DNA from: Dipteris shenzhenensis
Lineage: Eukaryota > Polypodiophyta > Polypodiopsida > Gleicheniales
Assembly: GCA_047967505.1 (NCBI GenBank)
Contig: CM106540.1
Direction: 5' to 3' (one strand)
DNA length: 64,000 nt
Part shown: positions 21,613 to 33,240 of the stretch, one piece after another
Numbering within the stretch: the first letter of the stretch is position 1
Layout: the number at the start of each line of letters is the position of its first letter
Position numbers and translations under genes: made by a program
The notes under the pieces: model-generated
What the model saw: the letters and a program-made list of their open reading frames with translations, nothing else
Told to the model about the DNA's origin: nothing
The model's database searches: none

Positions 21613-24213
21613 ATGGAGCAATCAACTAATGTGGTGGCTATCCTAAATGACTCTGAGATCAGAGAATGGGTTTCTGATGTCACTTTGAATTTCAAAGGAA
21701 AGGAATATAGCCCCAATGGCTTTGGTAGGTGGACTCGATATCACATGGGTAGAAGAGCTTGGTTTCTTCATCAAAAGGAAAAGAGACTCTTTCTACTTAT
21801 GTCAAAAAGGGAGTTCAATGGTGTTGAAGATCCATGGGATGCTACTTTCTTCAAAAAAGATATGACTTCAAGCCTTGTAGTAGGCATAATGATAGAGCCA
21901 AAAGAGACTTTTATGGATATTTTTACAAAGAGTTCAGATCTTGAAGTTGGCGGTCTTCATTTTGTTGTGTCAAGGAGAGACTCAAAGACCTTTGTGATGC
22001 CTCCTCCTCAACCATCAAAGTTTCCAGAGCTGCAAAGTGCATTGGAGACTCTTTCATATACTTGGGAGCAATTCCCTAGTGTGGTGGCAAAAAGGATGCA
22101 TGCAAAGATAATGTTTGAGTACTTTCAGGATGCACAATATGCTCCTCATATTCAAGGATCTTCACATGAAGGAGATCAAAAAGCTCAGACTTCGATGCAA
22201 GGACAAGAAGAACAGGCACACTGTCACAAACGTGTAGAACATGAGTGCAAACTTCTAGAGCAAGAAATGGTGGATGTAACTAAGGATGATGAAACACAAG
22301 CCTTGAGTGCATGGGAATTAAATAAAATTAAAGAAGATCAAGGTCGATCCACTGCAGTTATGCTAGAAGCTCTTGCTAGCAAACCACGACGTGAAATGCA
22401 AAAGGCTAGTACTGCAAGAGCCATGGTTCCAAGTAGTAAAAAAAGACATCGTCCCACTGTAGAGAGAGATAATGTGGATGAAAAATAGTTAAAAGAAGAT
22501 AAAGATGAAGAAGACTCAGAACCCGAGGCTGACGATGATCAGGATGAACTCACATCAATCAAAAATCTTAATCTGCGTCTTAATGAAGCAGTTACAGATG
22601 ATGATGTGGGATATATCTGGGGTCAAAGGACGTGGTTTGTGAATGCCAAAGATGTGGAAGCTGTAGCTCTCTTTACTAATAGCTGAAGCCTTGATATATC
22701 CTATGCAATGCAAATATATGAGGCTTTGAGAGATGGTAAGAAACCTGTGGCAAGCAATGTGGTCTTGCGCCCAATAATGTTTTGTCCAATCAAAAATAGT
22801 TTTCTGGATCAAATAACATTTACAGAGCCTACACATTTCAAGGAAACCTTCAGCCGATTCTTTAAAGACACTCTTAAAAATATTCCACATGAACAAGGCG
22901 AAGAGGCATAAGGTGAGAATATGCTAAAGGAAGCAAAGAAGGAATTCCTCCTTCATTGCAAATTCCAACCCATTGATGGTCAACATTGGGCTTATGCTTG
23001 TAATCAGATCACAAAGGAAGCAAAGGAGATCAAAAGACTCACTCCAGAACAATTTGCAAAGATAAGTTCATTCCATTATTATCCTACAACAATCTATATA
23101 TTCAAGCATGAGATCAAGTATTTGATTGAGTCCGAAAGACTTAATCATTATGTCCATGGAAAGCGTAAGATATCCTCAACATCAGAGGTCTTACAGAAGG
23201 CAAGGGTTATATGGACAACATTTGGTTCTCCAAATCTTGATTTGAAGGGAAAGGTCACAAAAGCAAACGCCGACACACTCATGAACTTCTATACTTATTT
23301 GAGTGCAGTTGTGCCTAGGGGAACTCAAGAGCAAGAAGAAAGTATGACAAGCCTCAAGGTGGTGAGGGACAGATATGCCGACTACACTTCTATCATATTT
23401 CATCCTGTTGAAGTGTTCAATGAGATGCTTGAAATGTGCATTGCTTGCAAGCGTGGACAGTTGACCTATGAAGCTCCTTTGTTTATCTTTGGAAAATCAA
23501 AGGTAATGGATAAGAAGGAGTTGATGGCAAGGATGTGGAGGCCTATAAACTACTTACCTGACAAGTATGCATCCATGGCAGCACAAAAAAATTTAAAGAA
23601 AGAATGGTTTTTTGGAAAAAAAGACAAAGACCACTGCATGGAAGAATGCATCAATGTACAGGTGAGGCGTAATGCAGTGCATAGTGCCATTAAGTATTTG
23701 CTGTCAGAGAAACAAATTCCACTTACTCATTGTAACATTGACTATAATGTGGTGAAGCATATAGCTTCTTTGTCAACACCCAAGGTAAAGCTATGGGCAA
23801 ACAGGTGGATTAAAAAGGATGAAGATGGGTCAGAAATAGTAACCTCTTATATGAGAAAAGAAATCCCACAACAGGTGGTTGCATATGTGGAAAGATTAAT
23901 CAGTGAGATAAGGATGCCGACAGATATGCACCAAAGCTTTCAATTCAATTTAGAGGTTACGGCAGAGTCTGGAAAGCTTGTGAACTTCAGGGGAGTCTCA
24001 GAAGATGACTTCTTCAAGAATGAGTCAGCATGGGATAAGCCACAACTATTCTTTATCAATGAAGTTTCTAGCGATGATATCCATAACTTCATTGATAGAA
24101 TAGTATATACCACCATTAGCAAAGTGGCAATTTGCAACATTGTCATTTTTGTTGATAAAAAAGACAAAGAAGCCATGCAGGTTACACTAAAGCAAGCATA
24201 TTCATCAGTTTGA
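21613..24213 (+). pseudogene. ParB-like / possible methyltransferase-like protein, copy 1, with three in-frame stops
   Basis: One frame of 867 codons runs from the ATG at 21613 to the TGA at 24211, interrupted by TAG 22486, TGA 22684 and TAA 22909. Residues 1-110 form an unrecognised domain rich in aromatic residues. Around 22760-23060 the order VVLRPIMFCPI ... FKETFSRFFKDTL ... FQPIDGQHWAYAC resembles the ParB/sulfiredoxin-like fold, whose DGQH motif binds nucleotide or acts in catalysis. Near 24030 the pattern PQLFFINEVSSDD, a helix, then ICNIVIFVDKKDKEAM matches the region after motif IV of N6-type methyltransferases, without the D-P-P-Y motif. A homologous gene lies at 39298-41998. A TATA/first-exon module lies upstream. 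Function is inferred from weak motifs. Confidence 0.45.
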
Positions 24214-24263
24214 AGATCTATAGTGGTGTTTATGCAGAGCAAAGAGAGGCAAGAGAGAATGTG

Positions 24264-25252
24264 GCATAGCGATTCAATCTCTTGAATCATTTTTTTTTGT
24301 GTATGCGGAGTCCCAACCCTGATCACTCCTTACAAAAGAACATGAGAGGGAATTCAAATAATTTGAGATTGATGCTAGAAGAGCAAGATATTCCTAGGTC
24401 CATACATTATAAAAAAAACAACTATGGAAGTCTTGCAAAAAAGTGGGAGTCTCTTGCTTACCATGATGGAGAATTTGCTACCGGTAGGTTGGGAGGTCAC
24501 CTTGTACAGGATGGGATATTTGTTTGAGGATCTCCTCAAAAAAGGGAACTCCACAAATATTATTGAAAATAAGCATTTCATGGCTTATTTTCAGCTTCAA
24601 GCAGATCTAACCACAGGCTATGAAAAAGAGATAGACCACAAGGACATTGATGACATGGATGATTACCTTGAAGATCATAATGTCCGAGTTGATGATGATG
24701 AAAAGATGGACTTACATGACCCATTCAGAGAGAGGTTGGTGGATGAAGATAAACATGATGATGCCTTCTTTGATAATTATGGCTCGCAGGGTTATGAAAA
24801 AAGGCCACTACGACAATACTTAGCGGTATGAACTCTCTATTTCTCAACTAAATACAATTTTTGAAATAAGATTTAAATTTAAAGATAATAAATCTAATCT
24901 CTCATATTTGTTTACAGGCAATAGAGGGAGAAGAAATGGATGAAGTCAATATGGAGGCACTCCCTTCTACTTCAACAATGCAACCACCTCTAAATTTGAT
25001 TGAAGAATCCCATGAGCACAAGAGCTTTAAAGACACCATGGAAAAGCAGAATGACCCCAAACATAGAATACAAGCTATGACAGAGACCCATTCTACAAAT
25101 TTAGCTGCATTGGATAAAATGGAGAGCTCATTTGAAGTTAGGATCGTTTTGAAACGAGAACCTCAGTATTTGAGCTTTGGTAGAGAGGAGGTTTCAATCC
25201 TCTCCAATCCTTTAAAAGAGGTTAATGACAATGTTATCTTGGCCATTCTCAG
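24264..25252 (+). pseudogene. Acidic C-terminal exons following the ParB-like gene
   Basis: A frameshifted stretch (24282-24520, then 24510-24825) encodes a Lys/Asn-rich part and an Asp/Glu-rich tail (DIDDMDDYLEDHN). It ends at a GTATGA donor (24826). A phase-0 intron follows to TTTACAG at 24917, and an exon at 24918-25252 ends at GTAATG. These are probably later exons of the gene starting at 21613, or of its neighbour. The last exon carries the unit YLSFGREEVSILSNPL, which recurs in altered form at about 26610-26708. I do not recognise a domain. Confidence 0.4.
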
Positions 25253-25389
25253 GTAATGTTTGTTTATTTGTTGCTACTTCAATGAGCTAACATTTGTTTA
25301 TTTATTCACAGTGTAGTTATATATCAGTTTCCTAGTGCAGAATGCAAATCAATTCTATGAGCTAACATTTGTTTATTTCTTGGTTCAGT

Positions 25390-26071
25390 GTAGTTATTTC
25401 TCAGCTTCCTAGTGCAGTGCAGCATCGTGTCTACATGCTCGATGCTCTCCTTTCTTCTATTCTTAGCTCTCCTCAAAAGACTATAGAAGATGTTTGTATC
25501 AGCCCTTTGAATTTAGATGGGGTGTGAGTCATCTTAATGCCTTATCATGAGGCGTAAGTATCAAATCTAACCTTATTTTTACTATTTCTTTGGCAAGTTT
25601 GTGTAAAACAATAATCATTTTTATTTTGGTCGTGTAGGTCACATTGGAATTCGATCATCTGGGACCTTGAACTCAACCGTTTGTGGTTTGTGAATTCAAT
25701 GGAAGGCTATCATGCCAACTCCCCAAGGTAATTCTCTTAATATTTTTGATACTTTCTTATTTTGTATCTTATGATCATGACATATTAATATATTTAATAT
25801 GTCATGATGGACAGTGTTTCATATCGGCTAGTATCTGCTGTCAGAACAACGACGGAGCAACAAGATCAAGTAGAATTCAAAAGACGTCTGCTAGTGGAGC
25901 AAAAAGATGGGCACAACTGTGGGGTGGAGAGTTGCCTACAACTGCATGTTGTTTCTTAGAGAGATTTTTGATTTGGAGTTACCAGTCAAAATGGAATCAT
26001 ATATAAAAGCCAATCTGCTAGCATTTTGGGCTGAGAGTATTCAGCATCTAATTGCTACCATTGGGAAATAA
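25390..26071 (+). pseudogene. Ulp1-like (C48) cysteine protease exons, frameshifted
   Basis: Exon 25638-25727 encodes SHWNSIIWDLELNRLWFVNS, the His-Trp motif and the following strand of Ulp1/adenain proteases; the usual acidic residue is Asn. It ends at GTAATT. Exon 25815-26071 encodes VEQKDGHNCGVESC, with the oxyanion-hole Gln and the nucleophile Cys. A one-base shift near 25940 moves the frame to REIFDLELPVKMES and the end at 26069-26071. An upstream exon (25390-25524) encodes VISQLPSAVQHRVYMLDALL. Ulp1-like proteases cleave SUMO in hosts and are common cargo of plant DNA transposons. Here it follows the ParB-like gene on the same strand. Confidence 0.6.
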
Positions 26072-26095
26072 CCTGAAAATATGACTACATTGCAA

Positions 26096-26480
26096 CATGT
26101 ATAAAACCTTATCTTCATACTTGTATGCTTGTTCAAGCCTTTAATTGGGATGTGTAAATCTCATAACTTTTTTATATTTTCCTCCAAGAGGAGAAGAGAC
26201 TGAGTCTAATGAAAGCATGCTATCTTTATACTTCTATGATTATTTAAACCTTTATTTTTATTTAGGATGTGTAAATCTCATAACTTTTTAAATTTTCCCT
26301 CCAAGAGGAGGAGAGACTCACTCTAATGAAAGCATGTATGAAACCTTACTTTTTAAAATTTTGCTCCAAGCGGAGAAGAGACTCACTCTAATGAAAGCAT
26401 GTATGAAACCTTATCTGCTTGTTTAAGCCTTTATTTGGGATGTGTACATCACATAACTTTTTTATATTTTTATAGCAAAA
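26096..26480. repeat. Imperfect tandem repeats of about 110-130 bp
   Basis: The phrase GGATGTGTAAATCTCATAAC ... CCAAGAGGAG ... ACTCTAATGAAAGCATGTAT is present three to four times. It lies 3' of the protease exons. A short ORF follows at 26480-26710, homologous to the exon at 25130-25252. Confidence 0.65.
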
Positions 26481-26710
26481 GGAGGATGTAGAAGACATAG
26501 CAAGTGAAGAAGAATACGATGTAGACTACTCTCTCAATAAGATGAGTCATGAAAATATGAATCTATTGGAGCAGATTGGAAGTTCATTCACCGCTATGTT
26601 GTTAATTTGACAACAACCTCATTTTTTTGAATTTGGTGAAGAAGAGATTTCAATCCTCTTGAATCCTAAGAAAAAGGTTAATGTCAAAGTCATTACAACC
26701 ATCCTCAGGT
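26480..26710 (+). pseudogene. Duplicated exon related to 24918-25252
   Basis: After an AG acceptor near 26477 the sequence encodes FEFGEEEISILLNPKKKVN and ends at ATCCTCAG before GTTTGA, parallel to LSFGREEVSILSNPLKEVN at 25168-25252. One in-frame TGA lies near 26608. It looks like an internal duplication or the remains of a tandem gene copy. I do not recognise the domain. Confidence 0.45.
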
Positions 26711-26845
26711 TTGATGCAGCCTTTTCCTTGGCTTTATACTTTGCTTATTTTGATTAAACCCAAGAAGCTAATACTTTTTTTTTTAATATAGTAATGTTAT
26801 AGCAAATTTTTTGCAAAATATACAAAGCGTTTCATATATGGTCGA

Positions 26846-27102
26846 TGTTGAGAGTTCACGCTCAACATCATGTGATCATGTGTGCATAGCACCATCCCGT
26901 GATCATATGTGCATAGCACTAACCTTATAGAGTGCTATAAAGGAAAGGGTTAGATCCCCTAACCCTAACCCTAAAAGGGTTTGTATATATTCTATTTTTT
27001 CAACTAATTCTAGTGTACAGTTAGTCATTTGTGGTGTGCTCTCTAGCTGTGCCCTCTCTCCTCATCTCCACTCTTCTCCTCTCCCCTCTTCATATTTTGT
27101 CA
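26846..27102 (+). repeat. Copia B 5' LTR, 257 bp
   Basis: It begins TGTTGAGAGTTC and ends ATTTTGTCA, abutting the primer-binding site. It closely matches 9505-9764 (minus strand). A likely promoter TATA (TTTGTATATATTC) lies near 26980. Confidence 0.9.
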
Positions 27103-27114
27103 TGGTATCAGAGC
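27103..27114 (+). other. Copia primer-binding site (initiator tRNA-Met)
   Basis: TGGTATCAGAGC directly follows the LTR, the usual copia minus-strand primer site. Confidence 0.9.
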
Positions 27115-29646
27115 TCCCTTGTCTTCTGCTGAGACATTGAGATTCTTGAGAGTGTGAGAGAGATTGTGAGATTGAGAGTTCTCTTGAGTGATTGTGAGAT
27201 CCTTCCCTTCACTTCCGTTGAGAGAAATTTTCGTCCATTTGAGAGAAAATTCCGTCCATTTTCTTTAAGAGATTTCCGTTCATTCTTCGGTGAGAGTGAG
27301 TGGTTCTTCATAGTGTGAGAGATTTCTGAGAGTGATTGAGAGATTGAGAGAGACTGAGCGTTCCATTCACTTCTGTAGAGCAAGAGACTTTTGTTCATGT
27401 GAAGGGATTTCCGTCCATTCCGTTCATCTCTATATGAGAGAGAATTCCTTGATTGAAAGCAAAAGAGATTGTGAGTGATCTCTGCAAGAGAATCATGTGA
27501 AAGAGTTCTTCGAGTGTATCCTTATGAGAGATAGATAAGGAGAAAATAGAGAAAATAGACATCCTATTGTTTGAGAGAAAGAGCCGAAGCTCTACTGGTT
27601 TTGAGAGAAAAGAGAGAGATTCTGTTCATTGAATTCTTGTGAGGAAAAGATATCTATAGAGGTCCTATAGAGAGAGAAGGAGCCTCTTCGACTACAATTC
27701 TGTTACTCCATTTTTGCGACTCAGTTTAGCATCAAGGCTCAATGACCTCTTGGCTGCAACGATGGCTCTTCAAAGCTCCAAAATTGCTCCAATTGCCTCG
27801 CATTATCTTCTAAGGCAACGTTTCCTTAGCTAACCGCTCTCCAATGAAGGCCATAGCTTCTTCTACATCCAAAAGCTCAACAAAGCATTTAGCAGATGAC
27901 TTGACCAGCCCAGACTTTGGAAGCTTTGTATGGCATTCTATCTACCCATACTCCTTCAACATAGCCTTAGCTCGCAAGGCGGCTTCTCAACAAGCCCTGT
28001 AACAGTCTCCAACGAGCCACAAAGGCTTCTCTGTAGCGCCCATTGATGCAACGGCCTACACGAACGCTTCAGCACCAAGCGACTTCAACAAGCTCTTCTA
28101 CGACAACCTACCTTCAGCGCATACACCGAGAGCAGCTCCTAGTGACTCACGGGCTCACCGACTCCAGCGCTACCGAATCCAAGCTGCTCCAGTCCATTGC
28201 CAAAGAATCGACTACTCAGGCTTTCCTACAACGAGGGCTCCATCGCCTTCTCCAGTGCATACAAGCCTCCTAAAACTCCTCGCAATTGCCAGCTAGCCGA
28301 GCTAAGCCCACGGCTCACGATAGCTCCTTCGCTATCATCAACGGACCCTGCAAACTCCAACAAATGCTCACGGGCTCCCTCTTCAACAGAGCTCCAACCA
28401 CGCTCTCTAACGAAAACGACGACGGAATCTCTGAGATTCCGTCGGCATCTCAGAGATTCGATCCGGCTTCTCCACGTAGCGACACGTGGCAAAGAGGGAG
28501 GATACCCCTTATCCTCAATCTCACCACACACTGAGGTGGGGTCAGCCAAACGACACATGGCAGATTAGATTTGACTTCAGTTAAATGGTACAATCAAGTT
28601 AACCCCGGTTGAGGTGTGGTCAGCCAAGTGACACGTGGCCTATATGCCATGTCATCAGCTTATCTCAGTGCCACATCATTGGCCATGTAAGCAGTCCCCC
28701 AGTCAGCACTGACCCCTACAGACACAGTCTCTTGCCAGGCACACTGTGCACACACTGCATGTGCACACTCCTGCCACCTCAGCATAGAGCTTCACTGGCA
28801 CACCTCTTGTTAAGCACAGTGCCACATCATCACTGCATGTGACTCACAGTGACACATCATCATTGAGCACATTTGCACTCCTTTTGCCCCTCCACCTAGA
28901 TCAAGTCGTATCTCTTGATCCAGGAAGAATTTGAGGGTGCTCCAAAAAGGAAAGTCGCTCGGTTTTTTGTGATCTACGCACTCGTTACATCACGTGCACA
29001 TTTCAGCGCAAGTTACACTCACATTTGTGCCTCGCCGACAAAACCACTTCCTTCACGCACATTTGCCTCTACATCGACGCATCTGACCCAGCACTTAAAA
29101 AGAACAAAAGAAAAGGAATTATTTGCTGCTCTTTCATCGATCGACGGTTGGTTTGGATCTAGATCAGAGTAGACTAGATTGCCATAGAGGGGACGCTTTG
29201 AATTCCCCAAGTTGCCAATCTAAGCCATGCCCAAAATTCCCGACTAGTACCTACTCGGAGTCAGTCCATACGCTCACATCCGATTTCACATCATTACATT
29301 ACCTAAAACCTTACGTTCATCAGTTCAGTGAGCAGACTTCAGAGTTCAGAGGCATTGCAGATTGATTCAGTGGGCAGATAGCACTTGATTTCACACACAC
29401 ATGTCACCATTGTAAAGCCTATTTGGCTATCTCACAGCATCATGCACATCATTTTTTTTTAGCCTTGTAAAGCCTCTTGGCTATTCCTGGCATCATTGCC
29501 ACAAGCCTTGTAACACAGATCAGATTTTATATACTGCATTTCTATCTTCATCGACGGTACAAAGATTTCACTTGGCATCTTCAATGTATTTGCAGTTGAT
29601 TCATACAGAGTTTTTTCAGGACACTTTTGAGTACATTGTTTGCACC
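27115..29646 (+). other. Copia B leader, no supported gene
   Basis: About 2.5 kb between PBS and gag. The first 500 bases are rich in GAGAGATT-type purine repeats, and the rest matches the leader piece at 7352-9492. Short ORFs are present but are not shared in frame between copies, so none is called. A part (about 29160-29570) recurs at 57808-58205. Confidence 0.75.
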
Positions 29647-30846
29647 ATGTCGACTAGCAACCTCAATCTGGAGGCATCTGCTAAGTTAGACAACTCCAAT
29701 TATGGTACATGGAAATACCGAATGGAGACCATTCTTGTGCTTCAGGACAAATGGGAGTATGTCGATGGATCTCTACCTAGACCATTGGCCGATCCAGCCA
29801 CCAGTAGCTCTACTCCATCTGTTGTCACAGCACCAGCAACAGGATCTACATCGGGATCTACATCTATACAAACAGTTTCCGCACCAGTAGCAGATCCTGC
29901 CATTGCCCGAGCTCAAGCAGAATGGGATAAAAAAGACAAGTATGCCTATCACCTGATCAAGTAGAATGTGCAAGATGTCATGCTAGGACAGCTCAACACA
30001 GTCAAGACATCAAAAGAAGCATGGGATATGTTCGCAGCTCTCTACGAGTCCAAGAACACATCCAGGATTCTCACCCTGAGAAACCAGATCAACCAGAGTT
30101 TCCGCAATAGCAATGAAACCGGTCATGCTTATGTACTCTGCATCAAAGACTACAACAATCAACTTGCAGCAGCAGGAGAAACTATGAATCCCGCAGAAAT
30201 GGTTCAAGTAATCCTGAATGGACTAGGAGAAGGATATGAGAATCTAGTCCAGAGTATTGCCATCCAACGACAAATTCCAACACTGGAAGAACTTCAGTCA
30301 GTTCTACTTGGTGAAGAACTCAGGACTCAGGCCATTCAAGCATGTAAAGGTCATTCTAATGATCAGGCATTCATAGCTTCAGACAGAAGCAGAGGCAAAG
30401 GCAGAAACAGAGGTAGATCATATCAGAAAAGTGGTCATCATCAACAAAATCAAAGTCAAAATCAGCATCAGCATCAGCATCATCCTCAGCAACATCAGAA
30501 TCAGCAAAGAGGAAATCATTCCAACCGAGGAAGATTCCAAGGACGAGGGAATGCATCCACCAATGTGTCAAACATCCATTGCAACTACTGTCACAAGTTT
30601 GGACACTATGAAAGAGATTGCCGCAAGAAGCAGTATGACCAAGGCGGTCAATCCAACAGTAATCGAGGGAATTCTCGAGGAAGAGGAAATCATCGTGGTG
30701 GACATTCTAGTCACAGTCATTTTGCAAATGAACATGGAAATATGTTTCTTGCAAGTGAGGAATTGCATCAAACTGATACAATGCACCTAGACACTGATTT
30801 CAATCCCAAAGAGGATTTCAGCTATCAAGTCGACCAAGTGGAATAG
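29647..30846 (+). pseudogene. Copia B copy 1 gag
   Basis: The start is at MSTSNLNLEASAKLDNSNYG, the DUF4219/UBN2-type beginning of copia gag (the upstream ATGs are in the leader). The UBN2 part is followed by a Gln/His/Asn-rich region (about 30430-30520) and one intact CCHC zinc knuckle, CNYCHKFGHYERDC, near 30580. A TAG at 29962-29964 breaks the frame after LIK, and a TAG at 30844-30846 separates gag from protease; copia B copy 2 has CAG at the second site. Gag packages the element RNA in cytoplasmic particles. Confidence 0.9.
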
Positions 30847-32234
30847 GATCCTTGGTACATCGACAGCGGTGCATCATCTCATATGACAAATCATCAGGAA
30901 TGGTTCACATAAATGAAGCCATTAGAAGGTCAAAAGAATGTCATCTACACAGCAGACAAAATACACCGAATCCGATTCAAGGGACAGGTGTTATCCCTAT
31001 GAACAAGTTCACTGGTACAAAAGGATTAGTCAAAGATGTGCTCTATGTTCCGAAGCTCAGCAAGAACCTTTTGTCAGTAGGTCAAATGACGGAACACAAC
31101 TACAAAGTCATCTTCGACGGTGATGAATGCACTATCAGAGACAAATCCAAAAGAGGTCAGCTAGTAGCAAAAGGTGTCAAGGAAGGACGCTTATACAGGA
31201 TGCTAGCTACAGTACCAGATAAGCATGCCATGTCAGCTCAAATGCAACAGATGCCACTATCTGCAAAATGGCACAAGAGATATGGTCATGTCAACTTCAA
31301 GTACTTTGCTCTTATGACTACCATCATGGCTACAGAAGAGCCAGTGTACTTCGAAGACGCAGTAGACAAGCCCGAATGGCAAACTCCTATGAATGAAGAA
31401 ATGGATGCTTTGTATAAAAATAACACTTGGGAATTATGCAACCTTCCACCAGGAAAGAAGGCCATAGCCAACAAATGGGTATACAAAGTGAAGTACAATC
31501 CAGATGGCAGTATTCAGAGATACAAAGCCAGATTAGTTGCAAAAGGATTTGCACAACAATATGGCCAAGATTATGATGAGACTTATGCTCCAGTAGCGAA
31601 GATGGATTCCATACGGTTCTTGATATCACTAGCGACACTCAGTAAATGGAATGTGTATCAGCTCGATGTCAAGAATGCATTTCTCAATGGTTATCTAGAC
31701 AAAGAAGTCTACATGCAACAACCAGCCGGTTATGTTGAACCAGGAAAGGAGAACAAGGTTTGCCATCTCAAGAAAAGTCTCTATGGCTTAAAGCAAGCAC
31801 CCAAAAGTTGGTACAGTAGAATTGACAAGTATTTTGCTGATCTGGGATACATGAAGTCCAATGCAGATCCTACTCTCTACTACAAAGTTCAAGGGGAAGA
31901 TATTACTATTGCACTTTTGTACGTAGATGATCTGATTGTGACAGGAAGCAAGGATAGCTTCATCAGAAAACTAAAACAAGACTTATCTGCAGAGTTCGAC
32001 ATGAAAGATCTTGGACTTATGCACTATTGTCTTGGAATTGAGTTCTGGAGAGATTCAGATAGCACATTCATGAGTCAGCTCAAATATGTTGACAGTCTCC
32101 TGAAGAAGTTTCATATGGCAGATTGCAAGATTGCAGCCACTCCCATGGAGCAGAGTTTGAAACTTACTAAAGATTCAGAAAAGCCTACAGTCAATGACAG
32201 ATACTACAGGCAACTCATTGGATCTCTTATATAA
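30847..32234 (+). pseudogene. Copia B copy 1 pol: protease and RT, integrase missing
   Basis: The protease motif WYIDSGASSHMT starts at 30853 in the gag frame; a two-base insertion near 30958 relative to copy 2 shifts the frame. GAG-pre-integrase text follows to about 31305, then RT: WELCNLPPGKKAIANKWVYK, QLDVKNAFLNGYLDKEVYMQ, LYGLKQAPKSWY and an intact catalytic LLYVDDLIVTG near 31920. It ends at YYRQLIGSLI before a stop at 32232-32234, so the connection and RNase H domains are absent. Copy 2 (51290-53805, minus) retains an integrase region, which shows that about 1 kb is deleted here. Confidence 0.9.
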
Positions 32235-32353
32235 ATTGTCACTAGGAAGTGACTATGTGGTCAACTACCACTTTCGTTAGTTTTGCAGATTTGCCCTTGT
32301 GAGGCAGAAGCTGTGTTTTTTGCAGTGATAGAATTTTTTTGCAGTGTTTTGTA

Positions 32354-33240
32354 ATGGCATCTGATTCTCTTTCACAGAATCTCACTGAAAAGCTTAACAA
32401 GAACAACTTCCAAGCATGGAAGTTTAGAATGATGAATTTCCTTATGGGAAAAGGCTATTGGGAGTTCATTACAGGAAATGAAGAAGAACCAGTTCTTCCT
32501 AATGTTCCCAATCAACAGGAAATGCAGGCATTTAAAGGATGGCATGAGAGAGCTAGAAAAGTTATGTATTATGCTGTCTATCAATATTTCAGATTCTATG
32601 ATTATGCATATTCAGGATGCAAGTACGCCAAAGGAGGCATGGGATACTTTGGCAGAAATGTACAACACAAATGTGCAAGCTAGGAAAATGTAGCTCAAGC
32701 AGGAGTTGCACAATGTGCAGAGAGAAAATATGAGCATCAATGACTACCACATGAAGGTGAAGAAAATTACAAATGCACTTGCTTCCATTGGGTCGCTAGT
32801 GGAAGATGATGATCTAGTCTCTGTGACCTTGAATGGTCTAGGAAAGGATTATGCACAGTTCTGGACATCCATTGCACTCCGTGAAAAATTTCTGAGGAGT
32901 TGTTTGTTCTTCTGATTTCTGAAGAGCAGAGAATGGTGGTGCATCTTCTTCAGAAGGAACTTTAAACGAAATTGTCTTCTACTCAAATGCTAGAAGAGGT
33001 AGAGGCAGAGGTAGAGAGGCTGATCTGGAGGCCATGGTAGAAATAAGAATGTGCAGAAAACTCAAGAAAACCAGTCCTATGGAGGAGGACATGGTAACTC
33101 TAGAGGCAGGGGGAGCCAAAGAGGCCTTGGTGGATGGCAGAGAGGTCAAAATGCAAACAGCAATGTTGAATGCTACTATTGTGGTAAAATGGTTCATGTG
33201 GCTAAAGACTGCTACAAAAAGCAGAATGACGTTATGAATG
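32354..33240 (+). pseudogene. Copia A copy 2 gag
   Basis: The start is MASDSLSQNLTEKLNKNNFQ, followed by WKFRMMNFLMGKGYWEFITG, the copia gag (DUF4219/UBN2) signature. Frameshifts occur near 32585 and 32900, and a TAG follows near 32690. A Gly/Arg-rich stretch and an intact CCHC knuckle (CYYCGKMVHVAKDC) lie near 33170-33215. The product would be the structural particle protein; this copy is broken. Confidence 0.85.

Larger units (their letters stand above)
26846..32234 (+). mobile_element. Copia B copy 1 (Ty1/copia), integrase deleted, 3' truncated
   Basis: Order: 5' LTR 26846-27102, PBS 27103-27114, a leader of about 2.5 kb, gag from 29647, protease, a fragment of gag-pre-integrase, and RT to 32234. 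The integrase core is missing: HKRYGHVNFKYF (near 31290) is joined directly to the pre-RT text ALMTTIMATEEP. No 3' LTR of this family follows; copia A sequence starts at 32237. The element is non-autonomous and decayed. Confidence 0.9.

Noticed and set aside
11588-22911. In-frame stops explained by RNA editing (U to C) as in fern and hornwort organelles.
   Set aside because: These are nuclear mobile-element sequences; methylation-driven C-to-T mutation explains the copy comparisons more simply. Transcripts would decide.
26950-26975. CCCTAACCCTAACCCTAAAA, resembling the plant telomere repeat.
   Set aside because: It is inside the copia B LTR, only about three units long, and also present in altered form in the other LTR copy.
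27740-29170. ORFs in the copia B leader, some over 100 codons.
   Set aside because: The matching leader at 7352-9492 does not preserve the same reading frames, and copia leaders are untranslated.
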